From positions 28,781 through 92,780 of the forward strand of contig QKCJ01000054.1 in assembly GCA_003245715.1 (NCBI GenBank): a stretch of DNA of 64,000 nucleotides, read 5' to 3'. Shown here piece after piece: positions 9,821 to 18,395 of the stretch (position 1 is the stretch's first letter; every line of letters begins with the position of its first letter). The notes under the pieces were generated by a model. That model saw nothing but the letters and a program-made list of their open reading frames with translations. It was not told the DNA's origin and ran no database searches. This DNA is from a bacterium (GTDB taxonomy: Bacteria > Planctomycetota > SZUA-567). The position numbers and the translations under genes were made by a program.

Positions 9821-10396
9821 ATGTTAAAATTTGTATATTCATTGCTCCTTGCTTTCGCTCTGTGCCTGACTGTTAATGCTGAAGATAAGACGATGCCTGA
9901 TTGGGGTATCAGTACGGTAAAAAATATGTCGGAAAAAGGACTGGTTTATTTTTACATGAATAACCACTGGATCGCAAATATCGCCGTAATCCCCAAGGAC
10001 GCATTTACGGATCTTAAGTGTGAAATCAGAGATGGCAGATTGATCGTTGACACGACTAAGGTCTTTGAAACAGATGAGAAAGCCCGGATCACCTTCAGGA
10101 CTATTCCGCACAGACCGGTAGCCGGTTTTCCAGGTAAGCCGTGTGTGCTGACACTCAATATTGGAGGGACTCCTGAGGGATTGACTGCAGATATGTATTA
10201 TGAGGGCAGATTGGGGGCAGGGGACAAATCGTATTACAAACGTATTAAATTATCCATACCGCAACAGCCGAAGGATTTTATTTTCGGTCAGCTTTTGCCT
10301 GAAAATATTGATCTGATAAATTTGCGTTGTGATCTGAAAAAGCCGGGTGTATATTCAATTGGCAAGATCACCCTGGATCTGGCGAATAACGAGTAA
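9821..10396 (+). CDS. Small secreted protein of unknown function
   Basis: A 191-aa protein with a clear signal peptide (MLKFVYSLLLAFALCLTVNA, cleavage expected after Ala-20). The rest has alternating beta-strand-like hydrophobicity with no motif I recognise. It starts 28 nt after the large glycosidase and ends shortly before a prepilin-type gene. Operon position suggests a role in binding or processing the same glycan, but that is inference only. Confidence 0.7.
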   Translation: MLKFVYSLLLAFALCLTVNAEDKTMPDWGISTVKNMSEKGLVYFYMNNHWIANIAVIPKDAFTDLKCEIRDGRLIVDTTKVFETDEKARITFRTIPHRPVAGFPGKPCVLTLNIGGTPEGLTADMYYEGRLGAGDKSYYKRIKLSIPQQPKDFIFGQLLPENIDLINLRCDLKKPGVYSIGKITLDLANNE

Positions 10397-10451
10397 GTTA
10401 GAGATTTTAGATTTGTTTTTATAAATTCAGTAACTCATGAAAGGCCACGTT

Positions 10452-11153
10452 ATGCGATATGACAGAAAAAAATTTACTCTGATTGAGATGCTGGTTGTCA
10501 TTTCTATCATCGCAATACTTTCATCTTTGCTGATGCCGTCATTACAGTCGTCGCTTGAAAGCGGGCGCAAGGTTGTGTGCGCAAATAATTTCAAGTTGTT
10601 GAATTTCGGATTTCAATCATACATCAATGATTTTAATGGCTATATTGTCCCTCCGGTGAACCAGAATACAACAAACCGGCGGCTTTATACGTTTGCTTAC
10701 CATTGGGACTATTATTTTGGACTTAATTATCTGGAGCAGAAATGGCTGAGTGAAAAGTGGGATATGTTCCAGTGTCCGAGCGATGATTTTGAACGGGTGT
10801 CCTACAAGAAAAAATACCGATCCTACTCTGTTCCTCTTGGTTTGCTTGGTGATTTGACCAGTGATGAGGATGTTCGTATAACCAACCGTAAAATCAAGCC
10901 CTCAAGGACGCTGATGTGCGGTGAGAATGAAATGACAAAGGCAAAATATGAAAACGCCTATTGCGGTAACGCTTCTTCAAATGCCGAGGTCGTTTTCTGG
11001 TCAGGCCTCTATATCGGTGTGCCGCATAATCATACTTCAAATATGCTCTTTATCGACGGTCACGTTGAAACCGGAAATCTTATGACCTGGTTTACTCCTT
11101 CATATGAAGGCTACGGCTATCCTTATATCCAGCATTTCACCTTTGATAAGTAG
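10452..11153 (+). CDS. Prepilin-type protein with H-X9-DG motif
   Basis: A 233-aa protein. I start it at 10452 because AAAGG lies 7 nt upstream; an in-frame ATG at 10437 adds five residues. The N-terminus is a type IV prepilin/pseudopilin methylation motif followed by a hydrophobic helix (KFTLIEMLVVISIIAILSSL). The residue before Phe is Lys instead of the usual Gly at the prepilin peptidase site. Near the C-terminus PHNHTSNMLFIDGHVE contains H-X9-D-G, the hallmark of the prepilin-associated H-X9-DG (DUF1559-related) families common in PVC bacteria. Conserved Cys residues (VVCANNFK, FQCPSDD) may form a disulfide. It probably sits in the cell envelope, perhaps in a pseudopilus serving export of the neighbouring glycosidases. 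Confidence 0.88.
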   Translation: MRYDRKKFTLIEMLVVISIIAILSSLLMPSLQSSLESGRKVVCANNFKLLNFGFQSYINDFNGYIVPPVNQNTTNRRLYTFAYHWDYYFGLNYLEQKWLSEKWDMFQCPSDDFERVSYKKKYRSYSVPLGLLGDLTSDEDVRITNRKIKPSRTLMCGENEMTKAKYENAYCGNASSNAEVVFWSGLYIGVPHNHTSNMLFIDGHVETGNLMTWFTPSYEGYGYPYIQHFTFDK

Positions 11154-11239
11154 TATTTTTATTCAGTTCAAATATTTCATGCTCATTCGCTGAATGAGAG
11201 AATAGCATATTATCTAAATCACCTGTTTAAGGGCAAACT

Positions 11240-12883
11240 ATGGACAGTATATATCTTGAATCAAGCCGTTGGTTTTCAGGCCGGTTGATGGCATACTCCG
11301 GAATTGAGGGCGAAACTTCATATTCTTCCGGTATTGTAGTGGCTACGTCTCCGGTTGGTATTGGGTTTAACTTTAAATTGCCGGCAAAGGGTAGTGTACT
11401 TTTTGATCTTACACATAAGTCATCAAGTATCGGTGGCGATTTTTTTAAGATTAATGGCCTTAATTCCGAAGGTGTAAAGGTTGAAGTCGCCGGTGTTTTT
11501 ATTGATACCTTTCACCTTCTGATACATGACCCTTTTATGCTCTCATTCTTTGAACAGGCTGATGCGGATTATGCGTTTATCAGAAAAGGTGATTATCTGT
11601 TGATAGGCACTGCTGCATTCTTTGATGAAAGTCTGATTGATGCGGATTTTGCAGAATATTATCAGAATTATAAAGCATGGTTTGAGTCTCTGCCGCTTGT
11701 TGAAACTGATAATAATCAACGCAATTCAACTCTCGCCCGTTCCGCCTGTATGATGAAGACGCAGATTTATACACCCGAAGGTCATGTGAAAAAACGCTGG
11801 TCGACGCCTGACCGTTGGCCGCACCGGAGCATGTGGCTGTGGGATACGGCGTTCCATTCAATTGGCTGGCGTCATCTTGATACTGCGGTTGCGAAGGAAA
11901 TTTTTGAAGCCATGCTTGGTTTAATCCGTGATGACGGTTTTTTGCCACACATCGGTAATCCCAGATACATCAGTAATATCACCCAGCCACCAGTTCTGGC
12001 AATGGCTGCGTGCATGCTGTCTGAAAATGACGATAGCACCGGGTGGCTTAAAGAAGTATATCCACTACTTGCAGATTATGTCAGCTGGGATTTGAATAAC
12101 CGTGACACTGATGGGGATGGACTGGTTGAGTGGTTTATTGAGGAGGATGAGAACTGCCGCAGCGGTGAGAGTGGAATGGATAATTCCACCCGCTTTGACA
12201 CCGCGATTCAACTTGGCGCGGTTGACTTTAATGCCTTTTTATGTAATGAGTCCGGCAAGCTTTCGGAACTGTCCGCCAGAATCGGTAATAGTGATGACTC
12301 CGGGAAATGGAAAAAAGAAGCCGGGCGTATCCGTGATTTGATCTGCTCAAAACTTTATGACAGTAAGGAGAAATTTTTCTTTGATTATAACGCAGCACAG
12401 AATGAACTTTCTGGAGTTCTGGCGTCTTCCGGTTTTCTGCCTCTTCTTTGTGACATTCCTGAAGACCAGATAGAGGGACTCTGCGCGCACCTAAACAACC
12501 CCGAAACCTTTGCCACGCCGTTTCCTATTCCAAGTATTGTCAGTAAGGATGCTGAGCATAGTACGGATATGTGGCGTGGGCCGACCTGGATCTGTATTAA
12601 CTGGCTGGTGGCGGAAGCTCTGGATAAACATAACCGGCAGGAGCTTGCGCTGGCTCTTCGCCGGAAGACTGTTGAGGAAATTGAGCGTTGGTTTTATAAT
12701 TATGGAACTTTCTTTGAATATTATGACGATCAGGGCGCATGTACTCCGCCTCGTCTGATGCGTAAGGGGAAGACTCCGGCAGAGGGGGATCACGATTGTC
12801 ATCCGCATCAGGCGATCAAAGACTTCGGCTGGACGGCCACTTTGTATCTGGATCTTGTTATGAGATTTTCTGAGAAGTTCTGA
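11240..12883 (+). CDS. GH63-like alpha-glycosidase ((alpha/alpha)6 barrel)
   Basis: A 547-aa protein without a signal peptide. Its second half shows the trehalase/GH63/mannosylglycerate-hydrolase pattern: RSMWLWDTAFHSIGW (about residues 193-207, candidate catalytic Asp), DMWRGPTWICINWLV (about 440-455) and, near the end, FFEYYDDQGACTPPR and KDFGWTATLYL. Known relatives hydrolyse alpha-linked glucosyl or mannosyl groups with inversion. It closes the AraC-linked operon and would act in the cytoplasm on oligosaccharides released by the exported enzyme; that role is inferred. A hairpin terminator follows at 12936. Confidence 0.82.
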   Translation: MDSIYLESSRWFSGRLMAYSGIEGETSYSSGIVVATSPVGIGFNFKLPAKGSVLFDLTHKSSSIGGDFFKINGLNSEGVKVEVAGVFIDTFHLLIHDPFMLSFFEQADADYAFIRKGDYLLIGTAAFFDESLIDADFAEYYQNYKAWFESLPLVETDNNQRNSTLARSACMMKTQIYTPEGHVKKRWSTPDRWPHRSMWLWDTAFHSIGWRHLDTAVAKEIFEAMLGLIRDDGFLPHIGNPRYISNITQPPVLAMAACMLSENDDSTGWLKEVYPLLADYVSWDLNNRDTDGDGLVEWFIEEDENCRSGESGMDNSTRFDTAIQLGAVDFNAFLCNESGKLSELSARIGNSDDSGKWKKEAGRIRDLICSKLYDSKEKFFFDYNAAQNELSGVLASSGFLPLLCDIPEDQIEGLCAHLNNPETFATPFPIPSIVSKDAEHSTDMWRGPTWICINWLVAEALDKHNRQELALALRRKTVEEIERWFYNYGTFFEYYDDQGACTPPRLMRKGKTPAEGDHDCHPHQAIKDFGWTATLYLDLVMRFSEKF

Positions 12884-12935
12884 TTTCAGAGGCTCGGTCC
12901 GTTTAACGTTCAAAATACGCTTCAATGTTTAAAAC

Positions 12936-12961
12936 AAGGGGATGGCTCGCGCCACCCCCTT
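12936..12961. terminator. Bidirectional hairpin terminator between convergent genes
   Basis: A 10-bp stem with one mismatch (12936-12945 with 12952-12961) encloses the loop CTCGCG. It is followed on the reverse strand by TTGTTTT. It lies between the GH63-like gene and the convergent receiver-DUF2225 gene. Confidence 0.65.
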
Positions 12962-13003
12962 TTCCTCCCCAAGTGCAGACTACTCCCCAACGCGCATACA
13001 GAA

Positions 13004-14512
13004 TTATTGTTGTCTCTGCTGCTGCATTTGCGCCTGCATCTTCGCCATTTTTTCTTCTTTGGCAATATCCAGATATCTGTTCTCAATCGGAAGCAGAAAG
13101 CGTTCAATTGTCTTTACTTCCGGGCTTTTGGCCTGGCGAGCCTTGACCAGAGCCATCTTCATCTCGCCGACGCATTTTTTGCGCAGCTTAACCATATTCT
13201 CTTTTTCGTCCTTGCTGGCGATAAACGGCAACAGCATATCCGACAGAAAGAAACGCCTGGTTATGCAATAGAGCCGCTCTTCAAGGACATTGAAGTCAAT
13301 ATCATTAACCTGTATCAGAGCCTGCATCGCTTCAAACATCGTCTTGATCCGCATTTGTTTGAGCGTTTTAATCTTGTCTTTATATTTTGGCATTTTAGCC
13401 ATTAGGCCATAAATATAGAACTTCTTGAGCAGATAGCCGGCGCTTTTATGAACCAGACGTGAAGATGCTTCGCCCATAAAATACTTCTGAAGGCTTCTGG
13501 CGCAACTAACCGCCAGATCAAGCGAAATTAGCGCGTCTTCCGGCTCACGCGGGTATACCTCCGTGGTTGTTGCCAGGCGGAATAAACCCATACCATGACC
13601 GCTTGCCTTCTGTACCAGTTCGTGACGTTTGACTTCCTGAATTTTCATGTCTTTTCTGATTTTTGCGGAAACCGGGAAGAAAACCTTTTCCCATTCTTTG
13701 GCTGGAATCTGCTGCACCTGAGTTATGTTTGACGGGCGCTTGGTCCAGATACGCATAAAGCCAATACGGTCCGAGGCGTAAAAACATTCCGGACAGATAA
13801 CCATTTCTGTCAGCGGGTACTCGATATAACTCTTTTCCAGACCGTCCCTGTAGAGGCCGATTGCTAGCCGGTCATTATAATCAGGCTTTAGCGCGCGGTT
13901 GGTAAGTCTGGGGGCGGTAAAGGTTGTCTCACAGAAAGGGCAACGGAAGTACGAAGGCCGCAGGGCATATTGTTTGGGCATTGGAAAACCGCCGAATTCC
14001 AGCGGAAAACCATATGAACTCAAAATAGCTTTATGCTCTTCCTCGAAATATTCAACTGCCTGGGATTTGCTGTGCCTTGAGCGAATGCTGTTGGTAATTG
14101 CCTTTATTATATTTGACATGTTCAGGGGTTTGGGAATAAAGTCGTCAATGCCAAGGCAGCGGCATTCATGGAGTTCGCGCTCCTCGTCGGCTCCGCTGAA
14201 AATGATAACCGGAAGATGGTTGAAGTGGATGTTGTCGCGGATATAGCGTAAAAGCCCTAATCCGTTCATTCTCGGCATCATCAGATCAAGCATCGCCAGA
14301 TCAAACGGCTCTTTTTTGCGTTGCTGGTTCTGGAGAACTTCGATGCCGTCAACCCCGTCGACTGCCGTGACGGCAATGGCTTTCAGCCGCGTCAGGACAT
14401 TTGCAACAATAGTTCTTATTTGCGCATCATCCTCAGCGATGAGGATTCTTTTGCCAGAGAGAATTTCTTCCTCATCTTTATGTGGGTTGAGTGGATCAGC
14501 AACATTGGCCAT
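13004..14512 (-). CDS. Response regulator receiver fused to a DUF2225 zinc-ribbon-like domain
   Basis: A 502-aa protein. Residues about 20-145 are a CheY-like receiver: EDD acidic pocket, LAMLDLMMPRMNG with the phosphorylatable Asp (about residue 75), and a late Lys in FIPKPLN. Next comes a segment with paired cysteines (CPFCETTFTAPR and VICPECFYAS), matching DUF2225, whose members often carry TPR-like helices. Those follow as a helical region to the C-terminus, which ends in a Gln/Met-rich coiled coil. There is no DNA-binding or enzymatic output, so it may act by protein-protein contact controlled by phosphorylation. It lies between a convergent terminator and a STAS gene on the same strand. 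No kinase is adjacent. The output function is unknown. Confidence 0.82.
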   Translation of the reverse strand: MANVADPLNPHKDEEEILSGKRILIAEDDAQIRTIVANVLTRLKAIAVTAVDGVDGIEVLQNQQRKKEPFDLAMLDLMMPRMNGLGLLRYIRDNIHFNHLPVIIFSGADEERELHECRCLGIDDFIPKPLNMSNIIKAITNSIRSRHSKSQAVEYFEEEHKAILSSYGFPLEFGGFPMPKQYALRPSYFRCPFCETTFTAPRLTNRALKPDYNDRLAIGLYRDGLEKSYIEYPLTEMVICPECFYASDRIGFMRIWTKRPSNITQVQQIPAKEWEKVFFPVSAKIRKDMKIQEVKRHELVQKASGHGMGLFRLATTTEVYPREPEDALISLDLAVSCARSLQKYFMGEASSRLVHKSAGYLLKKFYIYGLMAKMPKYKDKIKTLKQMRIKTMFEAMQALIQVNDIDFNVLEERLYCITRRFFLSDMLLPFIASKDEKENMVKLRKKCVGEMKMALVKARQAKSPEVKTIERFLLPIENRYLDIAKEEKMAKMQAQMQQQRQQ

Positions 14513-14611
14513 TATATATTCCGCAGCGCATTAATTGGTAAATTAGGTATACAAATAATATAATAATCTTATACCGGATTTTATTGTCAGGGAGAAAAAA
14601 TGTCAAGCTAA

Positions 14612-14634
14612 ACCCGCAGAAAAAGCCTGCGGGT
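14612..14634 (-). terminator. Hairpin downstream of the STAS gene
   Basis: A perfect 8-bp stem (14612-14619 with 14627-14634, ACCCGCAG/CTGCGGGT) lies 60 bp beyond the STAS stop codon. On the reverse strand it is followed by TTTAGC and, later, a T6 run, so it is a plausible but weak intrinsic terminator. Confidence 0.5.
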
Positions 14635-14696
14635 CGATAAAAACCACGGTTTATTGAATATTGTCATATGCTTGGGAAAACGTCAGGGATTGTCAA

Positions 14697-14987
14697 TTAC
14701 TTCTCAGTGCTGTCAAGCAAATCGCCAAGATTTACCATTTTGAGTAATCTCTCAACATTCTCATTTGGGTTGACAATCTTGATTTTGCGGTTTTCTGACA
14801 TCATCTTTTGATAAGTGGCAAAAAGCGACCCCATCGCCATAGAGCTGATGCTGTTGGTTTGGGTGAAGTCAAGTATGACTTCCTGATAGTCAGAGTCTTC
14901 TATCTTCAGCAGTTCTTTTGCGAACCTGTCTGCATTTTCACCTGTGATTTCAGGGAATTCTTCGCCGACGTTAAGTTCAATCTTCAT
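14697..14987 (-). CDS. STAS-domain protein (anti-sigma factor antagonist type)
   Basis: A 96-aa single-domain protein. The pattern of a central strand QEVILDFTQTNSISSMAMGSLF followed by KIKIVNPNENVERLLKMVNL is that of the SpoIIAA/STAS fold. The Ser cluster sits where the phosphorylated Ser of anti-anti-sigma factors lies, although the usual D-S-S-G is replaced by S-I-S-S-M. Known members switch anti-sigma factors or kinases by partner exchange. No RsbW-type kinase is visible nearby. It is divergent from the arg operon and upstream of the receiver-DUF2225 gene on the same strand. Confidence 0.82.
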   Translation of the reverse strand: MKIELNVGEEFPEITGENADRFAKELLKIEDSDYQEVILDFTQTNSISSMAMGSLFATYQKMMSENRKIKIVNPNENVERLLKMVNLGDLLDSTEK

Positions 14988-15132
14988 TTTCGTACTCCGG
15001 AAATTAAAATATATCCTCTATATATAGTTTCGAATATTAATGTGGATAACGCAAGTAAAAAATACAGAATAACTAGCAAATCCCCTTAATTTTTTTACAA
15101 TCCAAATACAATAATTAGCAGTAAATAAGCAA

Positions 15133-15162
15133 TTGACAGAATAGGGGTTAAATATATATAAT
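15133..15162 (+). promoter_or_regulatory. Sigma-70 promoter of the arg operon
   Basis: TTGACA (15133-15138) and TATAAT (15157-15162) are both perfect consensus hexamers, separated by 18 bp. Transcription should start near 15169, about 95 nt upstream of argB, just before the dyad at 15177. Confidence 0.75.
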
Positions 15163-15176
15163 GTTAGTGGTTAGCT

Positions 15177-15215
15177 GATAGCCTCAAGTCACTGTGATTT
15201 GAGACGGATGCTATC
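15177..15215 (+). promoter_or_regulatory. Dyad / leader hairpin upstream of argB
   Basis: Ten-bp arms (15183-15192 and 15194-15203) around a single base pair with one G-T wobble. An outer GATAGC (15177-15182) / GCTATC (15210-15215) pair is offset by a 6-nt bulge. It lies at the expected 5' end of the argB transcript. It could be an operator or an RNA stem. It does not resemble a classic ARG box. Confidence 0.55.
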
Positions 15216-15262
15216 ATATTTTATTTATTAATATTCGCTTAGTGGATAAATGGAGCGAAAAT

Positions 15263-16144
15263 ATGATTGAACAGGCGATAAAAAAAGCTGCAACTCTCGT
15301 TGAAGCGCTGCCATACATCAAGCAGTTTCAGGGAAAGATTGTTGTTATCAAACTTGGGGGAAGCGCTCAAGAAGATGAGCAAATCCTCAAAAAGATCTTT
15401 ACAGACATTGATATGATGATGACTGTGGGGATGCTTCCGGTGGTTGTGCATGGCGGCGGCAAGAGTATCACCAAAGCCATGAAGGAATCCGGTATTCAGG
15501 CGCGCTTTGTCCATGGTCAGCGCGTGACCTGCGAGAAAACTATTGATATTGTTACTGCGGTGCTTGGTGGTGAGGTTAATGAGCATCTGGTCAAGCTTAT
15601 GGATGAGGTTGGTGGCAGAGCGATGCCGATTAACGGCCGTGACAACCGTTTTCTCAAAGCATTGAAGAAGCATCTTCCGGAAGCGCCGGATGAGGATCTT
15701 GGCTTTGTCGGCGAACCGGTAGCTATTGACGCGTCGCTGGTTTACTCGATCCATGAAAAGGGTTGTGTGCCTTTTATCGCGCCAATTGCCTGTGGTCTTG
15801 GTGCGGATGCCGATACTCTTTACAATATTAATGGCGATACGGCGAGTGCGCTGATTGCCCGTGAGCTTCATGCTGACAAGCTGGTTTTCTTTATGGATGC
15901 CTGCGGTATCTGTACTGACCGCAATGATCCGGAAACCCGCATTTCTCATGCAGACCGTTCATTGATTGAGAAGATGACTTCCGAGGGGGCTATTGCCGAG
16001 GGTATGATCCCCAAGACCCAGGCGGCGCTTTTCGCTCTGGAGGGCGGGGTTAAGAAGGTTCATATTGTCTCTGGAAGCCAGCCGCATGCGCTGCTTCTTG
16101 AAATTTTCACCCAGCAGGGTGTTGGTACGGAGATTGTCGAATGA
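15263..16144 (+). CDS. argB: Acetylglutamate kinase
   Basis: A 293-aa amino-acid kinase that phosphorylates N-acetylglutamate in arginine synthesis. KIVVIKLGGSAQ near the N-terminus is the ATP phosphate-binding loop, VVHGGGKSI contributes to the acetylglutamate site, and INGDTASALIAREL is the typical ATP-binding C-terminal segment. I use the ATG at 15263, which has GGAG 7 nt upstream; an in-frame GTG at 15242 is less likely. It is the first gene of a forward operon and overlaps argD by 4 nt (ATGA), so translation is coupled. Confidence 0.95.
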   Translation: MIEQAIKKAATLVEALPYIKQFQGKIVVIKLGGSAQEDEQILKKIFTDIDMMMTVGMLPVVVHGGGKSITKAMKESGIQARFVHGQRVTCEKTIDIVTAVLGGEVNEHLVKLMDEVGGRAMPINGRDNRFLKALKKHLPEAPDEDLGFVGEPVAIDASLVYSIHEKGCVPFIAPIACGLGADADTLYNINGDTASALIARELHADKLVFFMDACGICTDRNDPETRISHADRSLIEKMTSEGAIAEGMIPKTQAALFALEGGVKKVHIVSGSQPHALLLEIFTQQGVGTEIVE

Positions 16145-17340
16145 GTACAGGGTGTTCTTGCAAGTCTGCCCAGCAGGTGGCGATGGAAGAAAAATTCAGC
16201 AAGTATGTAGTTGCCAATTATACCAGATTGCCGATTACGGCTGTACGCGGATCTGGAAGCAAGCTTTGGGATATCAACGGTAAAGAGTATCTTGACCTGT
16301 TTCCAGGGTGGGGTGTTGCCGGACTTGGCCACTGTCACCCCCGGATTGCCGAGGCTGTAGCCCGTCAGGCGACCAAGCTGATTCATGTTGCCAATAATTT
16401 TTATATTGAAGAGCAGGGCGAATTTGCCGAAATGCTTTCGACGCGCGCCTCAGGCCAGAAGTGCTTTTTCTGTAATTCCGGCGCGGAAGCTGCTGAAGGG
16501 GCGATCAAGCTTGCCCGCCTGCACTGTCAGCCGAAGTATAAAATCATTACCATGAAAGATTCTTTTCATGGCCGGACATTTGCCGCGATTTCCGCGACAG
16601 GTCAGCCAGCTTACCGTAAGGGTTTTGAGCCGGCTGTACCGGGTTTTTCCCACGCTACCATGAATGATCTTCAGAGCGTTAAGGAACTGGTTGATGATGA
16701 GACCTGCGCGATCATGCTTGAGCCGGTTCAGGGTGAGGGCGGGGTGCGTCCTGCTACTCAGGAATTTTTGCAGGGCTTGCGCAAACTCTGTGACGAGAAG
16801 GGAATGCTGCTGATCTTTGATGAGGTGCAGACAACACCGGCGCGTCTTGGCACCTGGTTTGGTTACCAGAGTTTCGGGATTGAGCCTGATATTCTGACTT
16901 CAGCTAAAGCCATTGCCGGCGGAATGCCGTTGGGGGTTATCATGGCTAAGTCTGATGTTGCGGGGGCGATGATCCCTGGCACCCACGCGAGTACTTTCGG
17001 TGGCAATTCAATCGGTTGCGCAGCCGGAATTGAAGCGATAAAGGTTATTGAAGATGAAGACCTTATGGGTAATATAGTACGTCTTGGCGGTTATATTGAC
17101 CAGCGGATTTCAGCTCTTGCGGAATCGGCTGGAATAATCAGCGCCAGCCGCCGGATGGGCTTTATGGTCGGTTTTGAACTTGACTGTCCGGGAGCGGCTA
17201 TTGTCGATCAGTGCCGCGACAACGGTTTGCTTATTAACTGCACCCACGGTAATATTCTGCGTATGTTGCCGGCATTTAATATAACCGAGGACGAACTTTC
17301 CCAGGCGTTTGATATTATTGGCCGGGTTATGGCCAAATAG
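16141..17340 (+). CDS. argD: Acetylornithine aminotransferase
   Basis: A 399-aa class III PLP aminotransferase. Motifs in order are YLDLFPGWGVAGLGHCHP, FCNSGAEAAEGAIKLAR (PLP phosphate binding), SFHGRTFAA, EPVQGEGGVRPA, LIFDEVQTTPAR and SAKAIAGGMPLG, in which Lys is the expected Schiff-base residue. It converts N-acetylglutamate semialdehyde to N-acetylornithine. Its start overlaps the argB stop by ATGA. The length is normal for the family. Confidence 0.95.
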   Translation: MSTGCSCKSAQQVAMEEKFSKYVVANYTRLPITAVRGSGSKLWDINGKEYLDLFPGWGVAGLGHCHPRIAEAVARQATKLIHVANNFYIEEQGEFAEMLSTRASGQKCFFCNSGAEAAEGAIKLARLHCQPKYKIITMKDSFHGRTFAAISATGQPAYRKGFEPAVPGFSHATMNDLQSVKELVDDETCAIMLEPVQGEGGVRPATQEFLQGLRKLCDEKGMLLIFDEVQTTPARLGTWFGYQSFGIEPDILTSAKAIAGGMPLGVIMAKSDVAGAMIPGTHASTFGGNSIGCAAGIEAIKVIEDEDLMGNIVRLGGYIDQRISALAESAGIISASRRMGFMVGFELDCPGAAIVDQCRDNGLLINCTHGNILRMLPAFNITEDELSQAFDIIGRVMAK

Positions 17341-17459
17341 TTACAGGTGTTATTTTTAATGAGCGGTTTTCCTTGTGTTTTTGTGTATTGGGAAGACCAG
17401 AATGCTGTAGGTGCGGTAGCGGTAGTTATTTGCAGTAATGAAAACTGAAAGCTGGTACG

Positions 17460-18395
17460 ATGAAAAAAGACTTTATCAATATTCTGGATTTTTCGGCTGA
17501 TGAGCTTGAAGCTGTCCTCAAGCGTGCGGTGTATCTCAAGGCACGCCGTAAAGCCGGTATTGTTGAGGATTGCATGAAGGGCAAGACTCTGGCGATGTAC
17601 TTCCAGAAAGCGTCACTGCGTACCCGCGTCAGCCTTGAAGTTGCGATGAGTTCAATGGGTGGCAGTTCCATCTATATGGACTATCAGGGCGAAAATATGT
17701 TTGACCGCGAATCACTGCCGGATCAGGCTCGTGTAATGAGCCGCTTTGCCGATATTGTCAGCATGCGTACCTTCAGCCACAACGATGTCGAGGAGTATGC
17801 AAAGTGGGCGGATGTGCCTGTTATCAACGCGCTTTCTGACTGGTCACACCCTACTCAGGCCATGGCGGACATAATGACCATGCGTGAATATCTCGGTGAT
17901 ACTTCAGGGCGTGAGCTTGTTTATGTCGGGGATGGTAATAATGTAGCGCGCAGCCTTGTTGCTATCTGCTCCCGCCTTGGCATTAAATGCACAATTGCCT
18001 CACCTGAGGGGTATCAGCTGGACGAAGATTTCATGCAGGGGGTTCGCGCACAGTGTCCTGAGGCTGATATCCGTCTTGTTACTGACCCGTCAGAAGCGGT
18101 AAAGAATGCGGCGGCAATCTATACCGATGTCTGGGCGAGCATGGGGCAGGAGGATGAACAGGAGGAGCGCAGGAAGGTCTTTGCTCCTTATCAGATCAAC
18201 CGTAGCCTCCTTGAAAAGGCACCGGAGGGAACAATTGTCCTGCACTGTCTGCCGGCGCACCGCGGTGAAGAGATCACCGACGATATTATGGATGATAAGA
18301 AGATCTCGGCGGTCTTTGACCAGGCTGAGAACAGAATGCATATAAACCGGGCTATTATTTCAACCTTGTTGAATAGTCCGTCAGAAGGGGAGTGA
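17460..18395 (+). CDS. argF: Ornithine carbamoyltransferase
   Basis: A 311-aa carbamoyltransferase making citrulline. KASLRTRVSLE (about residues 44-54) is the carbamoyl-phosphate loop, DWSHPTQAMAD is the DxxHPxQ motif, and HCLPAHRGEEI near residue 265 carries the HCLP ornithine-site motif. The 119-bp gap after argD is longer than other spacings in this operon, and the ribosome-binding site is weak (AAAGC). It overlaps the following HD-GYP gene by one base (TGATG), tying a signalling gene to arginine synthesis. An N-acetylornithine transcarbamylase is a formal alternative. Confidence 0.93.
   Translation: MKKDFINILDFSADELEAVLKRAVYLKARRKAGIVEDCMKGKTLAMYFQKASLRTRVSLEVAMSSMGGSSIYMDYQGENMFDRESLPDQARVMSRFADIVSMRTFSHNDVEEYAKWADVPVINALSDWSHPTQAMADIMTMREYLGDTSGRELVYVGDGNNVARSLVAICSRLGIKCTIASPEGYQLDEDFMQGVRAQCPEADIRLVTDPSEAVKNAAAIYTDVWASMGQEDEQEERRKVFAPYQINRSLLEKAPEGTIVLHCLPAHRGEEITDDIMDDKKISAVFDQAENRMHINRAIISTLLNSPSEGE

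Noticed and set aside
17359..17448. A 29-codon frame in the argD-argF gap
   Set aside because: It lacks a ribosome-binding site at proper distance and its composition is unremarkable. I treat it as chance.
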